A program made the translations under genes and the position numbers. Below are positions 1 to 7,515 of a stretch of DNA of 64,000 bases, piece after piece (position 1 is the first letter of the stretch; each line of letters opens with the position of its first letter). The notes below the pieces were generated by a model. It saw nothing but the letters and a program-made list of their open reading frames with translations, was not told the DNA's origin and did no database searches. Origin of the DNA: Streptomyces clavuligerus (lineage in GTDB: Bacteria > Actinomycetota > Actinomycetes > Streptomycetales > Streptomycetaceae); contig NZ_CP027858.1 in NCBI RefSeq assembly GCF_005519465.1, positions 3,100,001 through 3,164,000 on the forward strand, given 5' to 3'.

Positions 1-415
1 GCACCCCCGGGTGACCGCGGTGCCCGACACGGAGACCCTGATCCGGATCGACGGTCTCGACATCTACGCGCCCTGCGCGCTCGGCGGGGCGCTGAACGAC
101 GCCACCGTCCCGGTGCTCACCGCCCGGGTGGTCTGCGGAGCGGCGAACAACCAGCTCGCCCACCCCGGGGTGGAGAAGGACCTCGCCGACCGCTCGATCC
201 TCTACGCACCTGATTACGTGGTGAACGCGGGCGGGGTGATCCAGGTCGCCGACGAACTGCACGGCTTCGACTTCGACCGTTGCAAGGCGAAGGCCGCGCT
301 GATCCACGACACCACGCTGGAAATATTCGCACGAGCAAAGAGTGATGGCGTTCCGCCGGCCGTGGCGGCCGACAGGATCGCGGAGCAGCGCATGGCGGAG
401 GCCCGCACACGCTGA
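1..415 (+). CDS. vdh: Valine/leucine (Glu/Leu/Phe/Val-family) dehydrogenase, C-terminal part
   Basis: Reading frame 2 is open from the window edge to a TGA at 413-415, so only the C-terminal ~137 residues are present; the start lies upstream of the window. The family oxidatively deaminates branched-chain amino acids with NAD+. Visible signatures of the C-terminal Rossmann domain are the [21 protein letters not shown] segment (cofactor and subunit contacts) and [13 protein letters not shown], typical of valine/leucine dehydrogenases. A position just upstream of DUF3073 and purM matches the streptomycete vdh locus, which supports valine dehydrogenase over leucine or glutamate dehydrogenase. An internal GTG at position 11 is not the real start, because homology continues to the edge. 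Substrate preference cannot be read from this fragment. Confidence 0.85.
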   Translation, partial: HPRVTAVPDTETLIRIDGLDIYAPCALGGALNDATVPVLTARVVCGAANNQLAHPGVEKDLADRSILYAPDYVVNAGGVIQVADELHGFDFDRCKAKAALIHDTTLEIFARAKSDGVPPAVAADRIAEQRMAEARTR

Positions 416-695
416 TCCTCGCCGGAGGCTCGCCCGCCGCCCGGGGGACGAAGACTCACCCCGGTCGGCGGGTCGAGTGCCAAGAAGAGGTTAATATCGC
501 AGTTGACCAGCGAGGACAGGGCTCCTCGCGGGTTCTGCGGAGTGGCACGTCATGCGGGCGGCGTACCGTATGGCTGCGGAAGCAGGTACCGTTGAAGCCC
601 TACGGGCCGGTCTCTCCACGGAGAGTCCGTTCCGACTCATGAACGCGTGTCAAGACTCTGGGGCCGTCGAGCCCCGTCACCGAGGGGGTCGAGCC

Positions 696-944
696 ATGGG
701 GCGCGGCCGGGCCAAGGCCAAGCAGACAAAGGTCGCCCGCCAGCTGAAGTACAACAGCGGCGGGACTGACCTGTCGCGTCTGGCCAACGAGCTGGGCGCT
801 TCGACTTCGAGCCAGCCTCCGAACCCGGAGCCGTTCGAGGACGACGACGAGGAAGACGACCCGTACGCACGGTACGCGGACATGTACAACGACGATGACG
901 ACGACGATGGGTCGGACGCGTCGCCGCAGCGCCGGGGCGCTTGA
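696..944 (+). CDS. DUF3073 family small acidic protein
   Basis: An 82-residue protein begins MGRGRAKAKQTKVARQLKY and ends in a strongly acidic tail with runs of Asp. The basic N-terminus and poly-Asp C-terminus are characteristic of DUF3073, a small actinobacterial family with no known function that normally sits beside purM. The ATG at 696 is preferred over the longer upstream frame (from 552) because a purine-rich Shine-Dalgarno sequence (GAGGGGG, near 682-688) precedes it and the family starts here. A strong hairpin follows at once (962-989). The gene converges on purM, which is on the other strand. Function unknown. Confidence 0.88.
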   Translation: MGRGRAKAKQTKVARQLKYNSGGTDLSRLANELGASTSSQPPNPEPFEDDDEEDDPYARYADMYNDDDDDDGSDASPQRRGA

Positions 945-961
945 CGTCGTTCCGATCACTG

Positions 962-994
962 ACCCGGTCCGGGAGACTCCGGACCGGGTTCTGT
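962..994 (+). terminator. Hairpin terminator after the DUF3073 gene
   Basis: A perfect 11-bp stem (962-972 with 979-989) encloses a 6-nt loop and is followed by a short T-rich stretch. It lies 18 bp after the DUF3073 stop and before the convergent purM end, so it probably stops transcription in both directions. Confidence 0.75.
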
Positions 995-1116
995 GCTGTT
1001 CGGCTGTGGATCGTCCGCCCATCACCGGAGTGATCACCCCGAAGTCGGTGTGCTCCACCCCGAGGTGACCCAGGACCGGGGCCGGTCCGGGTACGTGTCC
1101 CGCCCGGCCCGTTCGC

Positions 1117-2220
1117 TCAGCCCGCGTACTCCCCGACCAGCTCCGCGCCCGTGGTGTGCGCGCCGCGCTCGGTGATCTCACCCGCGATCCAGGCGTCCAC
1201 TCCCCGGTCGGCCAGCAGGGTCAGCGCCACATCGGCGGTCTCCCCCGGGACCACGGCGATCATGCCCACGCCCATGTTGAGGGTCTTCTCCAGCTCCAGA
1301 CGCTCGACCTGACCGGCCTTGCCCACCAGGTCGAAGATCGGCCCGGGGGTCCAGGTGGAGCGGTCGACGACGGCGTGCAGCCCGTCGGGGATCACCCGGG
1401 CGAGGTTGTTCGCGAGACCACCGCCGGTGACATGGCTGAAGGCGTGGACCTCGGTGGTCCGGGTCAGCGCCAGACAGTCCAGCGAGTAGATCCGCGTCGG
1501 TTCGAGCAGCTCCGCGCCGAGACTCCGGCCGAACTCGGCCACCTCGGCCTCCAGTGCCATCCCGGCCCGGTCCAGCAGGACATGGCGGACCAGCGAATAC
1601 CCGTTGGAGTGAAGGCCGGAGGAGGCCATCGCGATGACCGCGTCCCCCGTACGGATGCGATCCGGGCCGAGGAGCCGCTCCGCCTCCACCACACCGGTGC
1701 CCGCGCCGGCGACGTCGAACTCGTCCTCGCCGAGGAGCCCGGGGTGCTCGGCGGTCTCGCCGCCGACCAGGGCGCAGCCCGCGAGGACACAGCCCTCGGC
1801 GATGCCCTTGACGATCGCCGCGACCCGCTCGGGGTGCACCTTGCCGACACAGATGTAATCGGTCATGAACAGGGGCTCGGCGCCGCAGACCACGATGTCG
1901 TCGACGACCATGCCGACCAGGTCGTGACCGATGGTGTCGTACACCCCCAGCCGCCGGGCCAGATCGACCTTGGTGCCGACGCCGTCGGTGGCGGAGGCGA
2001 GCAGAGGACGCTCGTACCGCTTGAGGGCGGAGACGTCGAAGAGCCCGGCGAAGCCGCCCAGGCCGCCGAGGACCTCGGGCCGGTTGGTCCGCTTGACCCA
2101 CTGCTTCATCAGCTCGACGGCGCGGTCGCCCGCCTCGATGTCGACCCCGGCACCGGCGTAGCTGGCGCCGGTGGCAGCGGCGTCGGACTGCGGAGCACGG
2201 TCGAAGGACTCGGCTGTCAT
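1117..2220 (-). CDS. purM: Phosphoribosylformylglycinamidine cyclo-ligase (AIR synthetase)
   Basis: A 367-residue protein of normal family length. It converts FGAM to AIR with ATP, the fifth step of purine synthesis, in the cytosol. The N-terminal segment SYAGAGVDIEAGDRAVELMK, the loop LLASATDGVGTKVDLA and the C-terminal GGGLANNLARVIPDG are hallmark PurM/AIRS motifs. It lies 78 bp downstream of purF on the same strand, so the two are probably co-transcribed. The start ATG at 2220 has only a weak upstream purine stretch, but the N-terminus fits streptomycete PurM. Identification is secure. Confidence 0.97.
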   Translation of the reverse strand: MTAESFDRAPQSDAAATGASYAGAGVDIEAGDRAVELMKQWVKRTNRPEVLGGLGGFAGLFDVSALKRYERPLLASATDGVGTKVDLARRLGVYDTIGHDLVGMVVDDIVVCGAEPLFMTDYICVGKVHPERVAAIVKGIAEGCVLAGCALVGGETAEHPGLLGEDEFDVAGAGTGVVEAERLLGPDRIRTGDAVIAMASSGLHSNGYSLVRHVLLDRAGMALEAEVAEFGRSLGAELLEPTRIYSLDCLALTRTTEVHAFSHVTGGGLANNLARVIPDGLHAVVDRSTWTPGPIFDLVGKAGQVERLELEKTLNMGVGMIAVVPGETADVALTLLADRGVDAWIAGEITERGAHTTGAELVGEYAG

Positions 2221-2298
2221 GGCGATGAGAACTTTCGTGTCGTTACTGCGGAGCGGGGCACCGGGAGGGGAGGGGAAAAGGGGGGGAACGGGCAGGGA

Positions 2299-3816
2299 TC
2301 AGGGACGGCGGAGCGCGTCGGCGGCGTCGGTGCCGCCCGCCAGCTCCGTTTCGAGGAGCTGCTTGCCCAGCAGCTCGGGGTCGGGCAGCTCCATCGGGTA
2401 CTCGCCGTCGAAGCAGGCACGGCAGAGGTTCTTCCGGTCGATGGTGGTCGCCTCGGTCATCCCGTCGAGGGAGATGTACGCGAGCGAGTCCGCGCCCAGC
2501 GAGGCGCCGATCTCCGCGATGCCCATACCGTTGGCGATCAGTTCCGCGCGGGTCGCGAAGTCGATGCCGAAGAAGCAGGGCCACTTCACGGGCGGGGAGG
2601 AGATCCGGATGTGGACCTCGGCCGCACCGGCCTCACGGAGCATCTTGACCAGCGCGCGCTGGGTGTTCCCGCGGACGATGGAGTCGTCGACGACGACCAG
2701 CCGCTTGCCCTTGATGACTTCCTTGAGGGGGTTCAGCTTGAGTCGGATGCCGAGCTGGCGGATGGTCTGCGAGGGCTGGATGAAGGTCCGCCCGACATAG
2801 GCGTTCTTGACCAGACCGGAGCCGTAGGGGATGCCGCTCGCCTCGGCGTAGCCGATCGCCGCGGGGGTCCCCGACTCCGGAGTGGCTATCACCAGATCCG
2901 CTTCGGCCGGAGCTTCCGCGGCCAGTTTCCGGCCCATCTCCACCCGGGAGAGATAGACGTTCCGCCCGGCGATGTCGGTGTCGGGGCGCGCCAGATAGAC
3001 ATACTCGAAGACACAGCCCTTGGGCTTTGCTTCTGCGAAGCGGGAGGTCCTGATCCCGTTCTCGTCTATCGCGATCAGCTCGCCCGGCTCGATCTCCCGG
3101 ACATAGGTGGCACCGCAGATGTCGAGGGCGGCGGACTCGCTCGCGACCACCCAGCCGCGGTCGAGCCTGCCGAGGACGAGCGGGCGGATGCCCTGCGGGT
3201 CCCGCGCCGCGTACAGCGTGGACTCGTCCATGAAGACCAGCGAGAAGGCGCCCCTGACCGCGGGGAGCACCCGGGCCGCCGCCGCCTCCGTGGACAGCGG
3301 CTTGCCGTCCTCGTCGACCTGGCCCGCGAGCAGCGCGGTGACCAGGTCGGTGTCGTTGGTCGCGGCCACCTGGGTCGCCCGGCCGTCCTGACGGGGCAGG
3401 TCCGCCACCATCTCCGCGAGCCGGGCGGTGTTCACCAGGTTGCCGTTGTGACCGAGGGCGATGGAGCCATGGGCCGTGGCCCGGAAGGTCGGCTGCGCGT
3501 TCTCCCAGACCGAGGCTCCGGTCGTGGAGTAACGCGCGTGTCCGACCGCGATATGACCGCGGAGGGAGCCGAGGGATGTCTCGTCGAAGACCTGCGAGAC
3601 GAGGCCCATGTCCTTGAAGACGAGGATCTGGGAACCATTGCTGACCGCGATACCCGCGGATTCCTGGCCCCGATGCTGGAGGGCGTAGAGCCCGAAGTAC
3701 GTGAGCTTTGCGACCTCTTCACCCGGAGCCCAGACACCGAAGACGCCGCAGGCGTCTTGAGGGCCCTTCTCTCCGGGGAGCAGATCGTGATTGAGTCGAC
3801 CGTCACCACGTGGCAC
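2299..3816 (-). CDS. purF: Amidophosphoribosyltransferase
   Basis: First committed enzyme of purine synthesis: glutamine plus PRPP gives phosphoribosylamine. It is a class II (Ntn) glutamine amidotransferase with a short propeptide before the nucleophilic Cys in GPQDACGVFG, followed by a C-terminal phosphoribosyltransferase domain with the PRPP loop VVVDDSIVRGNT. The frame is open up to a GTG at 3879, but I place the start at the GTG at 3816 (VPRGDGRLNH), where homologues begin. No Shine-Dalgarno precedes that GTG; instead a TACACT hexamer ends 7 nt before it, which suggests a leaderless mRNA. Length from this start is 505 residues, normal for the family. purM follows. Confidence 0.96.
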   Translation of the reverse strand: MPRGDGRLNHDLLPGEKGPQDACGVFGVWAPGEEVAKLTYFGLYALQHRGQESAGIAVSNGSQILVFKDMGLVSQVFDETSLGSLRGHIAVGHARYSTTGASVWENAQPTFRATAHGSIALGHNGNLVNTARLAEMVADLPRQDGRATQVAATNDTDLVTALLAGQVDEDGKPLSTEAAAARVLPAVRGAFSLVFMDESTLYAARDPQGIRPLVLGRLDRGWVVASESAALDICGATYVREIEPGELIAIDENGIRTSRFAEAKPKGCVFEYVYLARPDTDIAGRNVYLSRVEMGRKLAAEAPAEADLVIATPESGTPAAIGYAEASGIPYGSGLVKNAYVGRTFIQPSQTIRQLGIRLKLNPLKEVIKGKRLVVVDDSIVRGNTQRALVKMLREAGAAEVHIRISSPPVKWPCFFGIDFATRAELIANGMGIAEIGASLGADSLAYISLDGMTEATTIDRKNLCRACFDGEYPMELPDPELLGKQLLETELAGGTDAADALRRP

Positions 3817-3823
3817 GGCACCG

Positions 3824-3829
3824 AGTGTA
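3824..3829 (-). promoter_or_regulatory. Predicted -10 element of a leaderless purF promoter
   Basis: On the minus strand TACACT is followed by exactly 7 nt and then the purF GTG (3816). A TTCGGA hexamer lies 18 nt upstream as a possible -35. This spacing would place the transcription start at or next to the start codon. Inference from spacing only. Confidence 0.45.
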
Positions 3830-4026
3830 GGCGAGGTCGACCACTGGTCCGAATTGGGGAGGGGGTCTTTTCGGATCACCTTTTGGCCACGCGGACCGGG
3901 TCGGCGCCGGTCGGGCCGGGTACGCGGCCCCCGTACGGCCGGGGCGCGGCCCCGGGACCGGTCCGCCCGGGACCACCCGGCCCGGTGCCCAGGACCGCTC
4001 GGGGACCGTTCGGGGACCGTCCCCCG

Positions 4027-4857
4027 CTACCGTGCGGCCACCGCGTGGACGCCCGCCCCGGTCGCTCCGGTGAGGGCGAGTTCCCGACCCTCCAGCCGAT
4101 AGGTCACCGTGCCGTCGAGCACCTTCAGCAGATGGGCCTCGACCTGTCCGCCCGTACCCATGCAGAGCCTCTTGGTGCTGACGAGGTCCTGAACGGTGAT
4201 CTCCTGGCCGGATATCTTCCCGGTGCCCCGGAAGGTGTTGCAGCCGAGCCGCCCGCCGATCCGACCGTTCTTCGCGAAGGTCAGATGCGCGGAGCCCTCC
4301 GTCCCGGCGGGCAGCGACTCGGAGACATCCCGCGTGGTCAGGGAGGTGACCGTCCAGGTGGTGCCCGTCAGCGGGGCGGGGCCCTCGTCGACGAGGGCGA
4401 CGGTGTCCCCGGCGGGCGAGGTGAGCGTGAGCCGCTTGCCGTCGAGCCGGGCGGTCAGCCGGCCGGTGAAGACGCCCGACAGGGTCTTCTCGAAGCCATG
4501 GATCTCGTCGGAGCAGGCGACCGTGGTCAGCTCGGCGGGTGCGACGGTGAGGGTGGCGCCCCGGAGCACGGCCTCCGCGCCGAAGCGGTTGCAGCCGTAG
4601 CTGCCCTGCGCCCGGCCCTTCTCCGTCAGCTCGATGTACGCCCCGGGGGGCGCGGTGGAGCGGCGGCCGTCGGCGGTGACGCTGTCGACGGTCCAGCGCA
4701 CCCCGGTCAGCGGCAGCCCGGCCCCTTCGGCGGTCCGCGCGGAGTCGTTCCGGCCATCCGCACCACCACCCCCGGACCCGGAGCCGGACTCGGTGCCGCA
4801 GGCGGCGAGGGCGAGCAGGGCGATGGCGGTGAGGGTGGCGCTCAAGTGACGACGCAT
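4027..4857 (-). CDS. META-domain lipoprotein (two META domains)
   Basis: A 276-residue protein with a lipoprotein signal: basic MRRH, a hydrophobic stretch and lipobox LALAAC with Cys at about 20, then a Gly/Ser-rich linker. Two META (HslJ-like) repeats follow, at about residues 50-155 and 160-265, each with the family's GCNxF core (SYGCNRFGAEA and RLGCNTFRGTG) and a later conserved Cys (VACSDE, KRLCMG). META domains occur in secreted bacterial proteins linked to stress or heat-shock phenotypes; the ligand is unknown. The protein would be anchored to the outer face of the membrane. A short inverted repeat (4869-4885) lies just upstream of the start. Confidence 0.88.
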   Translation of the reverse strand: MRRHLSATLTAIALLALAACGTESGSGSGGGGADGRNDSARTAEGAGLPLTGVRWTVDSVTADGRRSTAPPGAYIELTEKGRAQGSYGCNRFGAEAVLRGATLTVAPAELTTVACSDEIHGFEKTLSGVFTGRLTARLDGKRLTLTSPAGDTVALVDEGPAPLTGTTWTVTSLTTRDVSESLPAGTEGSAHLTFAKNGRIGGRLGCNTFRGTGKISGQEITVQDLVSTKRLCMGTGGQVEAHLLKVLDGTVTYRLEGRELALTGATGAGVHAVAAR

Positions 4858-4868
4858 GCCCCTGGGAC

Positions 4869-4885
4869 GGAACGGGTGCCGTTCC
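4869..4885. promoter_or_regulatory. Inverted repeat upstream of the META lipoprotein gene
   Basis: GGAACGG, 3-nt spacer, CCGTTCC, lying 12-28 bp before the ATG of the META gene, with a further GGAACGG copy near 4900. It could be an operator or a small hairpin in the 53-bp gap to the upstream gene. Seen directly; role unknown. Confidence 0.35.
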
Positions 4886-4910
4886 GGTTCCCCGGGCCGG
4901 AACGGGCGCG

Positions 4911-5771
4911 TCAGCTCAGGACCGGCAGCAGCTCCGTCAGATCGGCCCGCTCACCGCTCGCGGCGACCCGCGCGGCGTCGACGGCCGGGGCCCAGGCGAG
5001 CCGCCCGGTGGCGAGCCGTGCCCAGGTCAGCGGATCGGTCTCCACGACGTTCGGCGGGGTGCCCCGCGTATGCCGGGGCCCTTCGACGCACTGCACCACC
5101 GCGAACGGCGGAATCCGCACCTCCACCGCCCCGCCGGGGGCCTTCACCGCCAGGGCGTCGGCGAGCGCCCGGGTGGTGGCGGCGAGCGCCTGGCGGTCGT
5201 ACGGAAGCTCAAGACCGGTCGCGGCGTTGAGGTCGTCGGTGTGGACGATCAGCTCCACACAGCGGGTGACGAGGACGTCCACGAGACGCATGGACGCCGG
5301 GCGGATCTGTGTCGGCCGCTCGCCGTCCACCACCCCGGCCAGGGCCTGTTCCAGCCGGTCGGCCGCCCGGCGGTACTCCTGGACGACGCCGCCGCCCGCC
5401 TCACCCGTCCCATCCGCCGTGCCTGCCCCGTTCACCTCGTTCAATTCATTCAACTCGTTCAACTCGTTCACGAACGTCCGTACGCGCTCGTCCACCGCGT
5501 CCGCCACCGAGCCGGTGCGAAGGGCCCACTCCGGCAGGCTCAGCTCCGCCTTCGGCGGCGCGGGCAGCGCGAGGCCCCGGGCCACGGACCCGAGCACCAG
5601 GGCGAGATGGGCGACCAGCTCCCGGACGGTCCACTCGCCCAGCCGGGTGGGCAGGGCGAGTTGTCCGGGGGTGAGGGTGCCGATGCCCTCCCGCAGCGCC
5701 GCGCTCTGCGCGAGCACGGCGGTACGGGTCCGGGCGAAGTCGTGGACGCGGGCGCGTTTGGCCGGGGGCAT
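4911..5771 (-). CDS. Maleylpyruvate isomerase/DinB-like protein with SCP2-like C-terminus
   Basis: A 286-residue protein. The N-terminal half has the four-helix mycothiol-dependent/DinB-like pattern, including LGEWTVRELVAHLALVLGSVARG, where the HxxxxxxG region holds the usual metal-ligand His. The C-terminal 100 residues (from about PPGGAVEVRIPPFAVVQCVEG to LTWARLATGRLAWAPAV) resemble the sterol-carrier-like domain commonly fused to this family in actinobacteria. Substrate unknown. In the middle, residues near 103-115 form a tandem NEL/NEV repeat encoded by near-identical 9-bp DNA repeats (about 5438-5472). It probably shares a transcript with the META lipoprotein gene 53 bp downstream. Confidence 0.75.
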   Translation of the reverse strand: MPPAKRARVHDFARTRTAVLAQSAALREGIGTLTPGQLALPTRLGEWTVRELVAHLALVLGSVARGLALPAPPKAELSLPEWALRTGSVADAVDERVRTFVNELNELNELNEVNGAGTADGTGEAGGGVVQEYRRAADRLEQALAGVVDGERPTQIRPASMRLVDVLVTRCVELIVHTDDLNAATGLELPYDRQALAATTRALADALAVKAPGGAVEVRIPPFAVVQCVEGPRHTRGTPPNVVETDPLTWARLATGRLAWAPAVDAARVAASGERADLTELLPVLS

Positions 5772-5881
5772 GCCCCGAGACTAGGCCCTGCGGTCCCGGC
5801 CCGGCCGGGGTACGCACCGGACGGGTCCGGACGGCAGGGCCACCGGGGTGGGTCACCGGCCGTCCCCGGCGATCGGCGTGC

Positions 5882-6781
5882 TCACCCGCCGTCCCGGGTC
5901 AGCAGCGACTCGTCGACGGTGAAGAACTCCTTCGCGGCGGGGACGCCCACCCCGCGCCAGCGGAAGGGGACGCCCCGGGCGGTGTCCAGGTCCGTGCCGT
6001 CCATCAGATGGAAGTGGACATGCGGCTCGGTGGAGTTGCCCGAGTTCCCGACGCGGGCGAGCGGCTGGCCCGCGCGGACCCGGTCCCCCTCCTTGACCAG
6101 CAGGGAGCCGCGCCGGAGATGGGCGTACAGGGCGTAGGTCCCGTCCCCCAGGTCCAGGACCACATGGTTGCCGACGATCAGGCCCGGACCGCCGATGTCA
6201 CGGGCCGGTGCCTCCAGCAGCATCAGATAGGCCAGCATCGGCAGCGAGGTGCGGCTGAGATGGTCGCGCTGCCGGTCGGACGCGTGGACGACGGTGGCGT
6301 CGGCCACCGCGTACAGCGGCTCGCCGAAGGCGGGGAAGGCGGAGTTGCGCCGGACCAGGGGCCACAGCGGGGAGAACCCGGGCCGGGTGCTCCCGCCCTC
6401 CGCTCCCTCCGCGGGGCCGCGCTCCGGCTCCGGTTCGGCCGTCAGATCGATGGCGTAGGTCTGCCCGTAGACATGGGTGCCATGGCTCGGGACGGTGTCG
6501 GCCGGACTGTTCGTCGCGGACCAGCGGCCCAGGACCGGCGGTCCGGTCTCCACGGCGGCGGGGCGCTCCGCCGCGGCGTGCTCCCGGGCGGCCCGCCGGG
6601 TCGCGACCAGGCCGGAGCCGAACATCGCCGTCCCCGCGGCCACCACCGTCCACCAGGGGACGGGCAGACCGGTGAGCAGGTCGCAGACGATCAGCACGGC
6701 GAAGAGCCTGCCGGTGGTCCGGTACAGGACCATCAGCGCCTTGCGGCCCGTCCTCGGTGTCGCTGCCGCGCGCTCCTCCAT
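5882..6781 (-). CDS. M23 family metallopeptidase (LytM-like), membrane-anchored
   Basis: A 299-residue protein. A hydrophobic segment near residues 18-55 (VLYRTTGRLFAVLIV ... WWTVVAAGTAMFGSGL) should anchor it, and a C-terminal peptidase M23 domain follows. Zinc-site residues are visible: His and Asp in THVYGQTYAIDL, and the HxH of EPHVHFHLMDG, with the intervening LYAHLRRGSLLVKEGDRV typical of M23. These enzymes cut peptidoglycan cross-bridges or stems outside the cell. The ATG at 6781 has a strong GGGGGGAA Shine-Dalgarno 5 nt upstream; the longer open frame beyond it is antisense to purL. The ArsR-like regulator lies 62 bp upstream on the same strand, so the two may be co-transcribed. Confidence 0.88.
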   Translation of the reverse strand: MEERAAATPRTGRKALMVLYRTTGRLFAVLIVCDLLTGLPVPWWTVVAAGTAMFGSGLVATRRAAREHAAAERPAAVETGPPVLGRWSATNSPADTVPSHGTHVYGQTYAIDLTAEPEPERGPAEGAEGGSTRPGFSPLWPLVRRNSAFPAFGEPLYAVADATVVHASDRQRDHLSRTSLPMLAYLMLLEAPARDIGGPGLIVGNHVVLDLGDGTYALYAHLRRGSLLVKEGDRVRAGQPLARVGNSGNSTEPHVHFHLMDGTDLDTARGVPFRWRGVGVPAAKEFFTVDESLLTRDGG

Positions 6782-6843
6782 GTGTTCCCCCCGTGTGGTG
6801 TGTGCCTGTGTGCCCGTATCCGTGCGCGTTGCGCGCGGCGGCC

Positions 6844-7362
6844 CTACTCCGGGCGGGCCGCCGTGAGCATGACCAGCAGGGGGACCATCCGCCGGGGCGG
6901 CACCTGATAGCGGCCGCGCCCCGCGGTCCGCAGCCAGCCCGCGCCGGTGAGCTGGCGCAGATGGTGGTAGATCTGGCCGGTGGTCCCGAGGTCCTCCAGC
7001 TCCGCCAGCGCGGCGGCGGTGTCCCGGCCGCCGACGACCTCGTGGAGCAGCCGCAGCCGGACGGCGTTGCCGAGGGCGGCGAAGGCGTCGGCCGTCTCCG
7101 TCCAGTCCGCTTCGAGCAGTTCGCCGGTGAGGGCGCCGTACTGCCACTCGTAGCGCTCGTCGTCCCGCAGCCGCACGGAGCCGGTGAAGAGCACCCCGCC
7201 GCCATCGGCCGCCGCTCCGGCGCCGGTCAGCCGCTCCTTGAGCCCTTCCAGCGCCCAGAAGACCTCGGCCGTCGACGCGGGTGGCGGCGGCGTCCGCCGG
7301 GGCTGTTCCTCCAGTGCGGCCACCCGGCGCTCCAGCGCGGCGAACCGTTCCTCCCACTCCAT
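6844..7362 (-). CDS. ArsR-like winged-helix regulator with N-terminal coiled coil
   Basis: A 172-residue protein with an N-terminal heptad-like segment (MEWEERFAALERRVAALEEQ), a Pro-rich linker and a C-terminal winged helix-turn-helix. DAFAALGNAVRLRLLHEVVGG and GQIYHHLRQLTGAGWLR match the ArsR/HTH-20 pattern. No metal-binding Cys motif is seen, so it is not an obvious metal sensor. The 14-bp palindrome TACGTAATTACGTA sits 12 bp before its start codon and probably serves autoregulation. It lies upstream of and in line with the M23 peptidase gene, its likely target. Confidence 0.82.
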   Translation of the reverse strand: MEWEERFAALERRVAALEEQPRRTPPPPASTAEVFWALEGLKERLTGAGAAADGGGVLFTGSVRLRDDERYEWQYGALTGELLEADWTETADAFAALGNAVRLRLLHEVVGGRDTAAALAELEDLGTTGQIYHHLRQLTGAGWLRTAGRGRYQVPPRRMVPLLVMLTAARPE

Positions 7363-7373
7363 GATTTTGAAGA

Positions 7374-7389
7374 TACGTAATTACGTAAT
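7374..7389. promoter_or_regulatory. Overlapping palindromic operator of the ArsR-like gene
   Basis: A perfect 14-bp palindrome TACGTAATTACGTA (7374-7387) overlaps a second one, ATTACGTAAT (7380-7389). This AT-rich dyad stands out in GC-rich DNA and lies 12 bp upstream of the regulator's ATG, where an autoregulatory operator would be. Inference from position and symmetry. Confidence 0.6.
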
Positions 7390-7418
7390 CCCGCGCAACC
7401 CCATGAGCGCCACCGGAA

Positions 7419-7476
7419 ACGGCCGAGCCCCCGCTCCCGCCCGGAGATCCGGGACAGGGAGCGGGGGCTCGGCCGT
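7419..7476 (-). terminator. Strong terminator after purL
   Basis: A perfect 20-bp inverted repeat (7419-7438 with 7457-7476) with an 18-nt loop, followed on the minus strand by TTT. It lies 40 bp beyond the purL stop codon and separates the purL transcript from the ArsR-like/M23 unit. Confidence 0.8.
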
Positions 7477-7515
7477 CGATCGACGCGCGGGACAGGTGGG
7501 CCCGCGCGGGTGCGC

